NCBI RefSeq assembly: GCF_003073375.1
Contig: NZ_CP029002.1
Location: 3,312,001-3,376,000, forward strand
Direction: 5' to 3'
Source: Lysinibacillus sp. 2017
Lineage (GTDB): Bacteria > Bacillota > Bacilli > Bacillales_A > Planococcaceae
DNA length: 64,000 bases
The notes beneath the pieces were generated by a model, which made no database searches, was not told the DNA's origin, and saw only the letters and a list, made by a program, of their open reading frames with translations. Position 1 is the stretch's first letter. Each line of letters starts with the position of its first letter. The position numbers were made by a program, and so were the translations under genes. Below are positions 42,350 to 51,822 of the stretch, one piece after another.

Positions 42350-42982
42350 TTAAGAAATTGTAATACCTGCAGTTGCAGAACCTGTAAGCGTTAAAGCTGC
42401 TGCTGTTCCTGCAACAGAGAATACCATGAGTAAACGATCGCCAGCTAACACTGGGACGTTTGCACTTGTCGTGCCTTGATAAGTCGTACCTGCCACTACA
42501 GTGCCTGTAACGGTTGGTGTTAAATTTACAAATGCATTTGTTGGAGTAAATACACTACTTCCAGCAGGAGCACGGTAAATTCGGGCAGTGATTGTAGCTG
42601 TACTACCAGCAGGTGCTAATGTTACCTCAGTTGTTTCTGTAAATGTTGCCGAAATTGCTGTGATAGTTCCTGCGCGTGGAACATTGAAAGCTTCTGTTGT
42701 TACAGCTGGTAAAGCTGGTAAAGTGATTGTACCATCTGCAGCAGGTGTAATACCAGGTACAGCTGTACCAAAACCGATGGCAGTTACAGTGGCAATGGCG
42801 CCAGTAGCACCTGTTGTAAGCGTGACTACTGAAGTACCTGAAGAAAATGGAATAATGGAACCCGTATTAATAGGAGGACATACAGAATTACCTGCTCTAA
42901 ATGGACCTAATGAAAAACATGGATTCCCACAGCGCACATGACCAGAACAACCACTGCATCCTCTATTCATACAATTACACAT
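42350..42982 (-). CDS. BclB-like exosporium protein without collagen repeats
   Basis: 210 residues. The N-terminus is cysteine-rich (MCNCMNRGCSGCSGHVRCGNP). From about residue 42 the sequence is the beta-rich domain found at the C-terminus of BclB-type exosporium glycoproteins (GSIIPFSSGTSVVTLTTGAT, then IGFGTAVPG; ...GDRLLMVFSVAGTA). The GXX collagen-like stretch of BclB is absent. Such domains trimerise on the outer spore surface. GGGAGGTG precedes the ATG. Probably a spore-coat or exosporium protein made in the mother cell. Confidence 0.75.
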   Translation of the reverse strand: MCNCMNRGCSGCSGHVRCGNPCFSLGPFRAGNSVCPPINTGSIIPFSSGTSVVTLTTGATGAIATVTAIGFGTAVPGITPAADGTITLPALPAVTTEAFNVPRAGTITAISATFTETTEVTLAPAGSTATITARIYRAPAGSSVFTPTNAFVNLTPTVTGTVVAGTTYQGTTSANVPVLAGDRLLMVFSVAGTAAALTLTGSATAGITIS

Positions 42983-43055
42983 ACTTTTTCACCTCCCTTC
43001 TTTCGTATTCTATTCACTTAAAAATAGAATTGAAGGGCAATCAACTCGTATAAAA

Positions 43056-43089
43056 ATAAAATCACCCTCATTGTCAGGATGATTTTAGA
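43056..43089 (-). terminator. Terminator of the coiled-coil gene
   Basis: AAAATCACCCT pairs with AGGATGATTTT; the minus-strand flank is T-rich. Confidence 0.75.
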
Positions 43090-43143
43090 AGAATATATAT
43101 AAAGTTATACGGGTGATTAATAATCTAGGTAATAGACTATTTA

Positions 43144-44100
43144 TCATTTACGGAAAAAGTTGAAAAATAAGGAATTCTTCTGTTTTTTGCTTTCGGCATC
43201 TTCAATCTCTGTGTTTATCTTTTCTATGGGCATCACAGCAGGTTGACTTTGAGTTTGCACTTCTATTGCAGAATCATGGTAACTTGCTTCCTGCACATTA
43301 GACTCATCAAGGCTTTGATTTTGAGGTTCAATAGGATTAAGGGAAGGGGTATTTACATTTCCGGGTGCACGATCAATAGTAGGAGATATAATTCCTTTTT
43401 CAGAGTTATTTGTTGAGATATCTTGATTTTCATCAGTATTTTTAAAGCGAAGAGGCGTTTTTCCTAACACATTTTTATATAAACCATTGTATATATGCTT
43501 TGGATGTGTATTTATGGATTGAAAATAGCGATCTTTATTAGTTCCTTTATATTCAGTATGTTCAATAGGATCTAAGTTTTCTATGTTTTTTTGTGGTTGA
43601 AAAACTTGCCTAGTTAAATTTCGCAACTGCATATACGATGGCTGATTAGAGACTGTAGACGCTTGATTATTAACAAGTATTTCGTCATTAACGCGTGGCA
43701 ATTTACTGTTAGATTTATTGGCCTGGATCTCTTCGCGTATAGCAGAAATATTTTTCCCTGCAATTTCTACACTTTTATTAATAGCTAATTTATTTGATAT
43801 CGACAAAATCTCTTGATTCATATCCTCGACGGTTTTATTAAGTGCGGCTATTTGAAGAGAAAATTGTTTCATTTGTTCCTCATATACTTCATTTTGTGTA
43901 TTTTGTTTTTCATCCATCGTATGGGTTAGACCTTCTATATAGGATATTTGCGATTTCAATACATCAAATTCATTCTGCATAATCAGATAATCTTCCAAAG
44001 AAGTCCCCATTTTTAAGGTCATTAATGTATCTCTATATGCCGAAATTTTGTTTTTTAACTTTTCGATTTCTTGAAGCGTATTAGATGTAGAATCTTCCAT
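43144..44100 (-). CDS. Unknown coiled-coil protein
   Basis: 318 residues, not recognised. Residues 1 to ~130 are predicted coiled coil by heptad pattern. The middle is polar and rich in N, Q, P and S, without a clear fold, and the tail is EDAESKKQKNSLFFNFFRK. There is no signal peptide or membrane helix. AAAGGAG precedes the ATG. It is divergent from the four-gene plus-strand cluster and next to the BclB-like gene, so a structural spore role is possible but unproven. Confidence 0.6.
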   Translation of the reverse strand: MEDSTSNTLQEIEKLKNKISAYRDTLMTLKMGTSLEDYLIMQNEFDVLKSQISYIEGLTHTMDEKQNTQNEVYEEQMKQFSLQIAALNKTVEDMNQEILSISNKLAINKSVEIAGKNISAIREEIQANKSNSKLPRVNDEILVNNQASTVSNQPSYMQLRNLTRQVFQPQKNIENLDPIEHTEYKGTNKDRYFQSINTHPKHIYNGLYKNVLGKTPLRFKNTDENQDISTNNSEKGIISPTIDRAPGNVNTPSLNPIEPQNQSLDESNVQEASYHDSAIEVQTQSQPAVMPIEKINTEIEDAESKKQKNSLFFNFFRK

Positions 44101-44295
44101 TACAATTCACTCCTTTCAGTCACATCCTTATTTTATTGAAGATGGCTGCTTTCTGTTACACCCCGCGATTAGTGGCAATATTCATTCATAAATCCGCTAG
44201 AATCGGCCTCCAACTATCATTTTTCTTATGTTGACTAAGTTGTACAAATCCCTCAACAAAACTATCTCTTAGCCTATGCACTTGTGTTCGAACAT

Positions 44296-44304
44296 CATAC
44301 TATA
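44296..44304 (+). promoter_or_regulatory. Candidate sigma-K -10 element
   Basis: CATACTATA fits the sigma-K -10 consensus CATANNNTA, 38 bases before the start codon of the next gene; an AC pair about 14 bases upstream could be the -35. Late mother-cell expression would suit spore-surface genes. Confidence 0.4.
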
Positions 44305-44341
44305 CAAACGAAAGATAAAATTATATGGAGGTGTCAATAAC

Positions 44342-44977
44342 ATGCAAGAACATACACCATCTCAGGTACAAGAGCTAATTTGTATCAATGTTGAAAAGGT
44401 ATACGATTGGGTTGTAAAGGATATGTCGTTTGAATTTTCTACAACTAATCCAATTACTTTTCCAAGTTTACCGCCAGAAGTTACAGATTTTACAGGAGCA
44501 ACCGTTACATGTCAGGTAGTTCCAGCTGTAGATAATCCTGTTGTTATTATGAATCGTGAAAATCGTACTTTTACGGTTGATGGAACATCGGTATGTTTAC
44601 AACAACTCACGATTCAAAAGAACTTCAACGTGACAATTTGTATCACATTACCAACTGGAGCGGTTTATAACAGTAACCCGATTGCAATTTCACGCTGCGA
44701 ACATGTCGTAATGTGTGCACCAAAGGGAACAAATGTAGATGTTACGTACACAGATCTTGATTGTTTCGTATGCTCGTCAGGTACAATAACAAATAATCTT
44801 AACAACACAGTCACATTCGGGAATTTATCGCTTTCTGTAGCAGTTTGCCAAAGTATTCAGTCTACATTCCCAGTTACTGTCGAATTTTTAGCAGATTACT
44901 GTGAACCAAGAGCAGATTTACCAATTACTTGCCCACCAGCAAGTCGACCTAATAATTGTTCTGTCGTTTTTCCGTAG
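44342..44977 (+). CDS. Cysteine-containing, beta-rich protein of probable spore-surface type
   Basis: 211 residues from the ATG at 44342 (GGAGGTG 8 bases upstream). It opens ELICINVEKVYDWVVKD, a pattern I associate with proteins of spore-forming Bacillales. Short beta-strand-like stretches with about twelve cysteines in all follow (CQVVPAV, CLQQL, CITLP, SRCEHVVMCAPKG, DCFVCSSG) and it ends in CPPASRPNNCSVVFP. No signal peptide. Cysteine-crosslinked spore layers are a reasonable guess. It is followed by a palindromic terminator. Confidence 0.6.
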   Translation: MQEHTPSQVQELICINVEKVYDWVVKDMSFEFSTTNPITFPSLPPEVTDFTGATVTCQVVPAVDNPVVIMNRENRTFTVDGTSVCLQQLTIQKNFNVTICITLPTGAVYNSNPIAISRCEHVVMCAPKGTNVDVTYTDLDCFVCSSGTITNNLNNTVTFGNLSLSVAVCQSIQSTFPVTVEFLADYCEPRADLPITCPPASRPNNCSVVFP

Positions 44978-45009
44978 CAATTCTGTGCTAACCCTAACTT
45001 AAAGGACAT

Positions 45010-45045
45010 AAAATAAGGAAAGGGAATTTCCCTTTCTTTATTTTG
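45010..45045. terminator. Palindromic terminator
   Basis: AAATAAGGAAAGGGAA and TTCCCTTTCTTTATTT pair almost fully, ending the preceding gene. Confidence 0.75.
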
Positions 45046-45104
45046 CTTACATAAATCTGGATTTACATTATCATGTAATAATTTCATTGAAGGAGGCAAT
45101 ACGA

Positions 45105-45671
45105 TTGTCAACGGGCCAAAATCATCTGGAAGCAAAAATTAATACGCTTCAAAAGCAAACCAAATCCTATATCCACGAAATCAAAGAACTCATAGAAAAG
45201 CTACATATCCCCAAAACTACAAACGTAATTAGCTATTTCACCTCAACTTTTAATATCTCCCATAACCTAGAACAAGAGAGCTTATGCCTAGGCTCTTATC
45301 ATGTTTACAATATTGGTAGCGAGCCAATAATAAACCCCTATATTTGCATTAAGCTACCCGAAGATTCTCTATTTAATTTTTCAGGAAGATATGTTCATGA
45401 ACATTTCAAACCGAAATCAACAGGTCCTAACGAGTGGATGCGCATAATGGATACTAAAATTAAAAATGAGTTTTGGCTTAAACCAATAGGTAAAACGTCG
45501 ATTGAACCGAATGAAACTATTTCATTTTCAAATTTTCAAATCAGATGGTCACCAAAAGATTCTTACGCGGGCAGTATTACTGGGTTTACCTATTGTGATC
45601 AATTACAAGATGGGATTGCTATCATCAATCCTATTAATCTGAGTGTCATCAATCTTGAACAGGAGGTATAG
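45105..45671 (+). CDS. Unknown protein with coiled-coil N-terminus
   Basis: 188 residues, not recognised. A coiled coil spans about 5-38 (LEAKINTLQKQTKSYIHEIKELIEKL). A mixed, beta-rich domain follows (YHVYNIGSEPIINPYICIKLP ... ISFSNFQIRWSPKDSYAGSITGFTYCD). A TTG at 45105 follows AAGGAGG by 8 bases; an earlier TTG (45087) lies on that site. It is the first gene of a three-gene run. Confidence 0.6.
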   Translation: MSTGQNHLEAKINTLQKQTKSYIHEIKELIEKLHIPKTTNVISYFTSTFNISHNLEQESLCLGSYHVYNIGSEPIINPYICIKLPEDSLFNFSGRYVHEHFKPKSTGPNEWMRIMDTKIKNEFWLKPIGKTSIEPNETISFSNFQIRWSPKDSYAGSITGFTYCDQLQDGIAIINPINLSVINLEQEV

Positions 45672-45673
45672 CT

Positions 45674-45976
45674 ATGAAACCCTTTGAAGAAGAGGAAGCA
45701 TTACCAATAGAAAAGATCCTTAGACAATTTGCAAAAGGACATTTTTCCAATGTAAAAGAAAACCCTCAAGAAGAAAATAATAATAGCTTTATCTTTTTAG
45801 AAAAGAGCTCGTTGAATTTATTATTAGACTATCTATTTTCAGGTACAAAAAGTGAAATCCCCCCCATAGTTAATGAAGAGCTTGAATTAAAGGCCATAGA
45901 GCAACTTACCCAAGTAATCAATGATACCGAAAAGGAATTTAAAGCTATTATCAATTTATTAAAAGAAGTTACGTGA
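45674..45976 (+). CDS. Small acidic helical protein, unknown
   Basis: 100 residues, not recognised; acidic at the start (MKPFEEEEALPIEKIL), predicted mostly helical. AGGAGG lies 7 bases before the ATG, inside the end of the previous gene, and its stop overlaps the next frame, so the three genes are one operon. Confidence 0.6.
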   Translation: MKPFEEEEALPIEKILRQFAKGHFSNVKENPQEENNNSFIFLEKSSLNLLLDYLFSGTKSEIPPIVNEELELKAIEQLTQVINDTEKEFKAIINLLKEVT

Positions 45977-46809
45977 TAGGAGGGATACATATAGAGAATG
46001 AAAGCATTAAAAACAAGGATACATTTCAATTACAACAAATGATCCTATTTTTAAAATCAGAAATCGCAAAATACCAAAATGAAATTTCTACACTCAAAAA
46101 AAATGATTATGAGTCACTAATAAATAGTCTTGAACATGAAAATAGTCAATTAGCAAATCAGAAAAAAGAACTTTCGTTGGAACTAATGAAATTGAAGAAA
46201 TCCTTCGAAAAAGAAATGAATACTCTCCACGAGGATATTCAATTTCGTGAAACTCAGAGAATAAAGCAGGTTGCTTCTATTGAAACATTGGTGAAGAGTA
46301 AAAATGGCCTCCAAAAGGAAAATAGCAAGTTAACCAAAGCAATTAAAGAAGCCCACCATGAATTGACTGCCTCTAAATTACACTGGTCTGAAAAAATCGA
46401 AAAAAATCTAATACAGTCTGTCAAAAATATCGACAATACCTTACGTAATTTCATTCAAACAACTGAGCAGCACTTGTCTACTATAAAAGAAGAGTTATTA
46501 AAAAATAACCTCGAAACTACTGAGATTAATGGCTACCTACTAAAGGAAGTTAAAAATAAAAGTAATAAAATAGATATACTTATGATTGAAATTGATGAAC
46601 TAAAAGAACAGCACCAATTTAAACCTGCTCCATCCATTGATGACTTTTCTAGTTTGAATCCCAAAATACTAGCCCATTTAGATAATCAAATTCAAAAAAT
46701 GTTCTCTCAATCCCTAAATTTCGAAAATCAGTTAGATGAAAAATTACGTATTTTAGATGATTTAGAGCATAAATTAATTCAACTCACTAACGAAATTGAT
46801 AATAAGTAA
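45973..46809 (+). CDS. Unknown long coiled-coil protein
   Basis: Up to 278 residues, almost all heptad-patterned coiled coil (DTFQLQQMILFLKSEIAKYQ through IQLTNEIDNK). The start is unusual: a GTG at 45973 overlaps the previous stop (GTGA) but has only a weak upstream site, while a strong AGGAGGG lies after it, 6 bases before an ATA codon at 45991. Either coupled GTG initiation or a rare ATA start is possible; the next ATG is at 46039. Function not known; it may be a scaffold for the cluster's surface proteins. Confidence 0.6.
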   Translation: MIGGIHIENESIKNKDTFQLQQMILFLKSEIAKYQNEISTLKKNDYESLINSLEHENSQLANQKKELSLELMKLKKSFEKEMNTLHEDIQFRETQRIKQVASIETLVKSKNGLQKENSKLTKAIKEAHHELTASKLHWSEKIEKNLIQSVKNIDNTLRNFIQTTEQHLSTIKEELLKNNLETTEINGYLLKEVKNKSNKIDILMIEIDELKEQHQFKPAPSIDDFSSLNPKILAHLDNQIQKMFSQSLNFENQLDEKLRILDDLEHKLIQLTNEIDNK

Positions 46810-46832
46810 ATTAAAGTACGATACGTTTATTG

Positions 46833-46862
46833 AAAAAAAGACGACACGCCTATGCGTATCGC
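46833..46862 (-). terminator. Terminator of purD
   Basis: CGATACGC pairs with GCGTGTCG on the minus strand, followed by CTTTTTTT. Confidence 0.82.
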
Positions 46863-46881
46863 CTCTTCGAAATTTAGTTAG

Positions 46882-48132
46882 TTATTTGAATGTTCTCCAG
46901 CCGATATCTTGACGGAAGAAGAAATTCGACCACTCTTTTTTCGCTAATTCCGCATACACTTTTTGCTGTGCTTCTTTTAAAGTGCTAGCCTCTGCTGCAA
47001 CTAAAATGACGCGGCCACCATTACCTACAAACTGACCATCCACAAATTTTGTTCCCGCATGATATACCGGTAATTCAATGTCTGTTAGATCTGGTAGTGC
47101 ATTGCCCTTTTCAACATCACCTGGATAACCTTCTGCTGCAACGACAACGCCTAGCACAGCTTCTTTTTTCCACTGTAAATCAAACGGCTTTTCTGTCATT
47201 AAGCTCATCATAAATTCACCAAAATCTGAGGCCATGCGTGGTAACACGACTTGTGTTTCTGGGTCGCCAAAACGCGCGTTAAATTCAATAACTTTCGGAC
47301 CTTTTGCCGTTAAGATTACGCCTGCATATAAAATCCCTGTAAACGATACACCTTCAGCATCCATCGCTTTTACAGTTGATTCAACAATTGTGTCGTAAGC
47401 AACTTTTACAACATCTTCAGAAATTTGTGGCACTGGTGAATATGCACCCATCCCCCCTGTGTTTGGCCCCTTATCTCCGTCATACGCACGCTTATGATCT
47501 TGCGCAATCACCATCGGATAAATCTGACCTTTATGTACGAATGACATAAAGCTGAATTCTTCACCATCTAGGAACTCTTCCACGACTACGAGAGAAGAGG
47601 AATCACCAAAACGTTGATTTCCGATCATATCTTCTACCGCTTCAATCGCTTCAACTTCCGTCATGGCAACGATGACACCTTTACCAGCAGCTAACCCATC
47701 CGCTTTAATAACAATAGGTGCACCTTGTTCTTTAATGTAAGCAACGGCCTTATCTGCCTCTGTAAATGTTTCATGTGCAGCTGTTGGAATGCCGTATTTA
47801 TTCATAATTTCTTTTGCATACGATTTGGAGCCTTCGATTTGTGCTGCGGCCTTTGTTGGACCGAAAATAACTAAGTCTTGCTCATTAAAATAATCCACAA
47901 TCCCTTCAGCGAGCGGTTGTTCAGGACCTACGAATGTTAGGGCAATGTCATTTTCTTTTGCAAACTCAGCAAGCTTTGCGAAATCTAGTGCGTCAATTGC
48001 TACGATTTCAGCGTCTTGCTTCATCCCGTCATTTCCTGGTGCCACAAAAACCCTTTGTATAGATGGAGCGTTGTTAAATTGTTTGGCGATTGCATGCTCA
48101 CGACCACCACTACCGATTACTAAAATATTCAT
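46882..48132 (-). CDS. purD: Phosphoribosylamine-glycine ligase
   Basis: 416 residues, ATP-grasp enzyme, second step of IMP synthesis. GSGGREHAIA (about 8-17), IKADGLAAGKGVIVA and AQDHKRAYDGDKGPNTGGMGAYSP are hallmark motifs, and the C-terminus ends in FFRQDIGWR. The ATG at 48132 (or 48135) follows AAAGGAG. Unlike in B. subtilis, a terminator and about 400 non-coding bases separate it from purH. A possible promoter of its own (TTGATT at 48189-48194, 16 bases, TATGAA) lies just upstream. Confidence 0.95.
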   Translation of the reverse strand: MNILVIGSGGREHAIAKQFNNAPSIQRVFVAPGNDGMKQDAEIVAIDALDFAKLAEFAKENDIALTFVGPEQPLAEGIVDYFNEQDLVIFGPTKAAAQIEGSKSYAKEIMNKYGIPTAAHETFTEADKAVAYIKEQGAPIVIKADGLAAGKGVIVAMTEVEAIEAVEDMIGNQRFGDSSSLVVVEEFLDGEEFSFMSFVHKGQIYPMVIAQDHKRAYDGDKGPNTGGMGAYSPVPQISEDVVKVAYDTIVESTVKAMDAEGVSFTGILYAGVILTAKGPKVIEFNARFGDPETQVVLPRMASDFGEFMMSLMTEKPFDLQWKKEAVLGVVVAAEGYPGDVEKGNALPDLTDIELPVYHAGTKFVDGQFVGNGGRVILVAAEASTLKEAQQKVYAELAKKEWSNFFFRQDIGWRTFK

Positions 48133-48218
48133 CATTAGCGTCTCCTTTAAAATAAAATAGTTTAAATTCATATTATTTATATAACGGAAATCAACGTGCT
48201 AAAGGGTGAAAACTGTAT

Positions 48219-48253
48219 AAAAAAACGCCCGCCAATTATAGGCGAGCGTTTTT
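48219..48253 (-). terminator. Terminator between purH and purD
   Basis: AACGCTCGCC pairs with GGCGGGCGTT around TATAATT, followed by TTTTTTT on the minus strand. It closes the multi-hairpin RNA and separates it from purD. Confidence 0.85.
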
Positions 48254-48498
48254 ATTAATAGGGGCTACACTATGCTACCCGACCAAAAGTAGTACAGTAT
48301 TTCCTTCTATTAATATGTGGTTGTCTAAGTGGCATCCCCCGACCAAAGTTGATGCTTTTAAACAATTGTTTTTTACGAAGAGGACCCGGCCAAGGTCTAT
48401 CTTCTGTTTTATTTACTTCTCTTCCGGCCAGAAAGAAGAACTAAATAAAGCATTTGCAAACGCTTCTGCTAACGTCCGGCCAGAACATTAGCGAAACT
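48219..48498 (-). ncRNA. Multi-hairpin RNA with five matched GGYCGG loops
   Basis: Five hairpins stand in a row between purH and purD, at 48468-48492, 48415-48442, 48377-48404, 48328-48359 and 48269-48298 in transcript order. Their stems differ, but every loop carries the same word: TCTGGCCGG (twice), CTTGGCCGG, TTTGGTCGG (twice). A TATAAT box (48506-48511) lies just upstream and a strong terminator just downstream, which suggests a stand-alone transcript of about 280 bases. There is no reading frame. Different stems with conserved loops speak for a repeated protein- or RNA-binding site. I do not recognise a known family. The strand is inferred from the promoter and terminator. Confidence 0.6.
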
Positions 48499-48568
48499 TT
48501 ATTCTATTATAACGTTTTTCCATGAAGAAAACCACTGTTTTAACCTAAAGGACTGTGATATCTACAAC

Positions 48569-50104
48569 TTAATGTTTGAAGTGACGTACACCCGTAAATA
48601 CCATGGCGATACCGTATTTATTTGCTGCGTCGATTGATTCTTGGTCTTTAATCGAGCCGCCTGGTTGGATAATGGCTTTGATGCCCGCTTTAGCAGCTGC
48701 TTCTACCGTATCACCCATTGGGAAGAATGCATCTGAAGCTAATGCAGCGCCATGAGCTTTCTCGCCTGCCTGCTCAAATGCAATTTTTGCCGCGCCGACA
48801 CGGTTCATTTGCCCAGCACCAACCCCTAAAGTCATTTGCTTATCTGTAACAACGATGGCATTTGATTTTACGTGCTTTACAACAGCCCATCCAAGTTGTA
48901 ATGCTTCCCACTCTTCTTTTGTTGGTTCGCGGTCCGTTACGACTTTAATGTCTGCGTTACCAAATTTATAACGGTCTGGCTCTTGAACAAGTAAGCCACC
49001 TTCAACTGATACCACATTAAATTGATCTTGTTTTGCTTGCTTGAAATCAATTGTCATTAAGCGGATATTTTTTTTCTTCGTTAAAATTTCTAGCGCTTCA
49101 TCAGTAAATGAAGGTGCGATAATAATTTCCAAGAAAATCCCACTTAATTTTGTTGCAGTCGATGCATCAACTTCCATATTAAGTGCGATAATGCCTCCAA
49201 AAATAGAAGTTGAATCTGCCTCATACGCTTTGTCGAATGCTTCTTCAATCGAGAAGCCTGTACCAACACCACATGGGTTCATATGTTTTACTGCTACGGC
49301 AGCTGGCATTTCGAATTCTTTTACAATTTGAAGTGCTGCGTTCGCATCTTGAATATTGTTGTACGATAATTCTTTACCGTGAAGTTGCGTCGCATAGGCG
49401 ATTGAGAAGTCAGAGCCTAAACGTTTTGCGTAGAACGCTGCTTTTTGGTGAGGGTTTTCACCGTAGCGTAATGTTTGTTTTAATTCATACGTTAATGTTA
49501 AGTTTTCCGGGAACTCTTCACCGATTGCATTTGATAAGTGATTGGAAATGTATGAATCGTATGCTGCTGTATGGCGGAATACTTTCGCTGCTAAACGACG
49601 ACGTGTTTCTAATGTAGTTTTACCATCTGCTTTTAATTCATCTAGTACAGAAGTGTAGTCACTAGCATCCACGATTACTGTTACATAATCATGGTTTTTA
49701 GCTGCTGAACGTAGCATTGTTGGCCCACCGATGTCGATGTTTTCAATCGCATCGTCCCAAGAAACATCTGGTTTTGAAATTGTTTCTACGAATGGATAAA
49801 GGTTCACACATACGATTTCGATTGGCTCAATGCCGTGCTCTTCCATTTGTGCAACGTGAGAAGGTTCATCGAATTTACCAAGTAGGCCCCCGTGAATCAT
49901 TGGGTTTAATGTTTTAACACGGCCATCTAAAATTTCTGGGAACTTCGTTACTTCATCTACCGCTGTAACCGGTACATTATTATCTTGTAATAATTTTTTT
50001 GTACCACCAGTTGAAAGTACTTCATAGCCAAGTGCTACTAATTCTTTTGCAAACTCTAAAATTCCATTTTTATCTGAAACACTAATAAGTGCACGTTTCG
50101 TCAC
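48569..50104 (-). CDS. purH: Bifunctional AICAR formyltransferase / IMP cyclohydrolase
   Basis: 511 residues; the last two steps to IMP. The N-terminal MGS-like cyclohydrolase domain starts [20 protein letters not shown]; the C-terminal transformylase has [26 protein letters not shown] and [11 protein letters not shown]. The start is a GTG at 50104 with GGAGG 8 bases upstream; a TTG further up lies on that site. It closes the main pur operon. Confidence 0.96.
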   Translation of the reverse strand: MTKRALISVSDKNGILEFAKELVALGYEVLSTGGTKKLLQDNNVPVTAVDEVTKFPEILDGRVKTLNPMIHGGLLGKFDEPSHVAQMEEHGIEPIEIVCVNLYPFVETISKPDVSWDDAIENIDIGGPTMLRSAAKNHDYVTVIVDASDYTSVLDELKADGKTTLETRRRLAAKVFRHTAAYDSYISNHLSNAIGEEFPENLTLTYELKQTLRYGENPHQKAAFYAKRLGSDFSIAYATQLHGKELSYNNIQDANAALQIVKEFEMPAAVAVKHMNPCGVGTGFSIEEAFDKAYEADSTSIFGGIIALNMEVDASTATKLSGIFLEIIIAPSFTDEALEILTKKKNIRLMTIDFKQAKQDQFNVVSVEGGLLVQEPDRYKFGNADIKVVTDREPTKEEWEALQLGWAVVKHVKSNAIVVTDKQMTLGVGAGQMNRVGAAKIAFEQAGEKAHGAALASDAFFPMGDTVEAAAKAGIKAIIQPGGSIKDQESIDAANKYGIAMVFTGVRHFKH

Positions 50105-50170
50105 GATTAGGTCCTCCAATTATGTTCATTTTTCGGTGAGCCATGCCCTCTTTAGAGCGGCTCATGCGAA

Positions 50171-50737
50171 TTATTTTGTAAACAATTGCTGTAATGTTTT
50201 CGTATATAGCGCATGCTCTAATATATGTATACGCTGTTCTGTTTTCTCGCGGTCGCCATCGACTACATCAACAGCTCCTTGCGCGATAATTTTTCCTGTA
50301 TCCATTCCTGCATCCACATAGTGAACAGTGACGCCTGTAAGTTTAACACCATGATTAATCGCTTGACCAATCGCGTCTTTTCCTGGGAATGAAGGAAGTA
50401 AAGATGGGTGAATATTAATAATGCGGCTCTCATATGCAGAAAGTAGCGTATCACCGATAAGGAGCATATACCCTGCTAGAATAACCCATTCAATTTGTTT
50501 TTCTTGTAACGCTTCGACGATTTTTGCTTCATAAGCGGCTTTTGTTTCAAATGATTTCGGAGCTAACTCTAACACTTCGATACCGAAATTTCCAGCACGC
50601 GTCACAACGTAAGCACCCGGCTTGTCTGTTATAACAAGCTCGATACTCGCATTTAGTTCACCGCGCTCGATTGCTTCTTGAATCGCTTGAAAGTTACTTC
50701 CGCTACCAGAAGCAAATACGGCAATTTTAGTCGTCAT
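50171..50737 (-). CDS. purN: Phosphoribosylglycinamide formyltransferase
   Basis: 188 residues. It transfers a formyl group from 10-formyl-THF to GAR. FASGSGSNFQAI (phosphate loop), IINIHPSLLPSFPGKDAI (catalytic His) and VHYVDAGMDTGKII (catalytic Asp) are present. It overlaps the purM stop by one base. A 28-base imperfect hairpin (TGAGCC...GGCTCA, about 50137-50164) separates it from purH. Confidence 0.95.
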   Translation of the reverse strand: MTTKIAVFASGSGSNFQAIQEAIERGELNASIELVITDKPGAYVVTRAGNFGIEVLELAPKSFETKAAYEAKIVEALQEKQIEWVILAGYMLLIGDTLLSAYESRIINIHPSLLPSFPGKDAIGQAINHGVKLTGVTVHYVDAGMDTGKIIAQGAVDVVDGDREKTEQRIHILEHALYTKTLQQLFTK

Positions 50738-51792
50738 TACACTAGACTCCCGTCATACTCACCATTGAACAGTACACCTTCACCTTTAATAACACGACCA
50801 ATTGTATAAGCTTTTTCACCTTCAGCTTCTACTGCAGCGACAACTTTGTCCACTTCACTTGCAGGTACAGCCATTACAAAACCGATTCCCATGTTAAACA
50901 CGTTATATAAATCTTTGTCAGCAAGCGCACCCTTTTCTTTTAAGAAATCAAATACGCGTAACACTGGCCAAGAACCCATATCAATTTCAGTTGCTAAGCC
51001 TTTTGGCATCATACGTGGTAAGTTTTCATAAAATCCGCCACCCGTTACATGTGCACAACCATGAACGTCTGCTGCTTTAAGTGCCGCTAACACTGGTTTT
51101 GCGTAAAGCTTTGTAGGAACTAAAAGTGCCTCACCGATTGGACCAAGATCTTCATAACCTTCTACCACTGCATCTACGGCATAATCGTTATCTGCAAATA
51201 CGATTTTACGCACTAATGAATAGCCATTTGAGTGAACACCACTTGAAGCAAGACCAACAAGTACGTCACCTTCTACAATTTTTTCACCTGTAATAATGTC
51301 TGCTTTTTCACAAGCACCTACTGCAAAACCAGCTAAGTCATACTCGTCTTCTTCATAAAGACCCGGCATTTCCGCTGTCTCTCCACCGATTAAAGCAGCA
51401 CCAGACTGTACACAACCATCTGCTACACCTTTTACGATTTGTTCGATTTTAGCAGGTTCTGCTTTTCCAACTGCCACATAGTCTAAGAAATAAAGTGGTT
51501 CTGCGCCTTGTGCCACGATATCATTCACACACATAGCAACACAGTCAACACCAATTGTGTCATGCTTATCTACCATAAATGCTAGTTTTAATTTCGTCCC
51601 AACACCATCTGTACCTGAAATAAGAACAGGTTCCTTTAAGTTCAGTGCAGACAAATCGAACATGCCACCAAAGCCACCAAATGTACCCATCACACCTAAA
51701 CGATTCGTTCTTTCAACATGTGATTTCATACGTTTTACCGCTTCATAACCTGCTTCAATATTAACGCCCGCTTGTTCATATGCTTTTGACAT
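50737..51792 (-). CDS. purM: Phosphoribosylformylglycinamidine cyclo-ligase
   Basis: 351 residues, AIR synthetase. [53 protein letters not shown] and [14 protein letters not shown] are conserved ATP- and substrate-binding stretches. GGGAGG precedes the ATG. Confidence 0.96.
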   Translation of the reverse strand: MSKAYEQAGVNIEAGYEAVKRMKSHVERTNRLGVMGTFGGFGGMFDLSALNLKEPVLISGTDGVGTKLKLAFMVDKHDTIGVDCVAMCVNDIVAQGAEPLYFLDYVAVGKAEPAKIEQIVKGVADGCVQSGAALIGGETAEMPGLYEEDEYDLAGFAVGACEKADIITGEKIVEGDVLVGLASSGVHSNGYSLVRKIVFADNDYAVDAVVEGYEDLGPIGEALLVPTKLYAKPVLAALKAADVHGCAHVTGGGFYENLPRMMPKGLATEIDMGSWPVLRVFDFLKEKGALADKDLYNVFNMGIGFVMAVPASEVDKVVAAVEAEGEKAYTIGRVIKGEGVLFNGEYDGSLV

Positions 51793-51822
51793 AATGTACT
51801 TGTTCCTCCCTAGATAAACCGA

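Noticed and set aside
48269..48492. CRISPR-like array
   Set aside because: The repeated word is only 9 bases, sits in hairpin loops of differing stems, and spacing is irregular; no cas genes are near.
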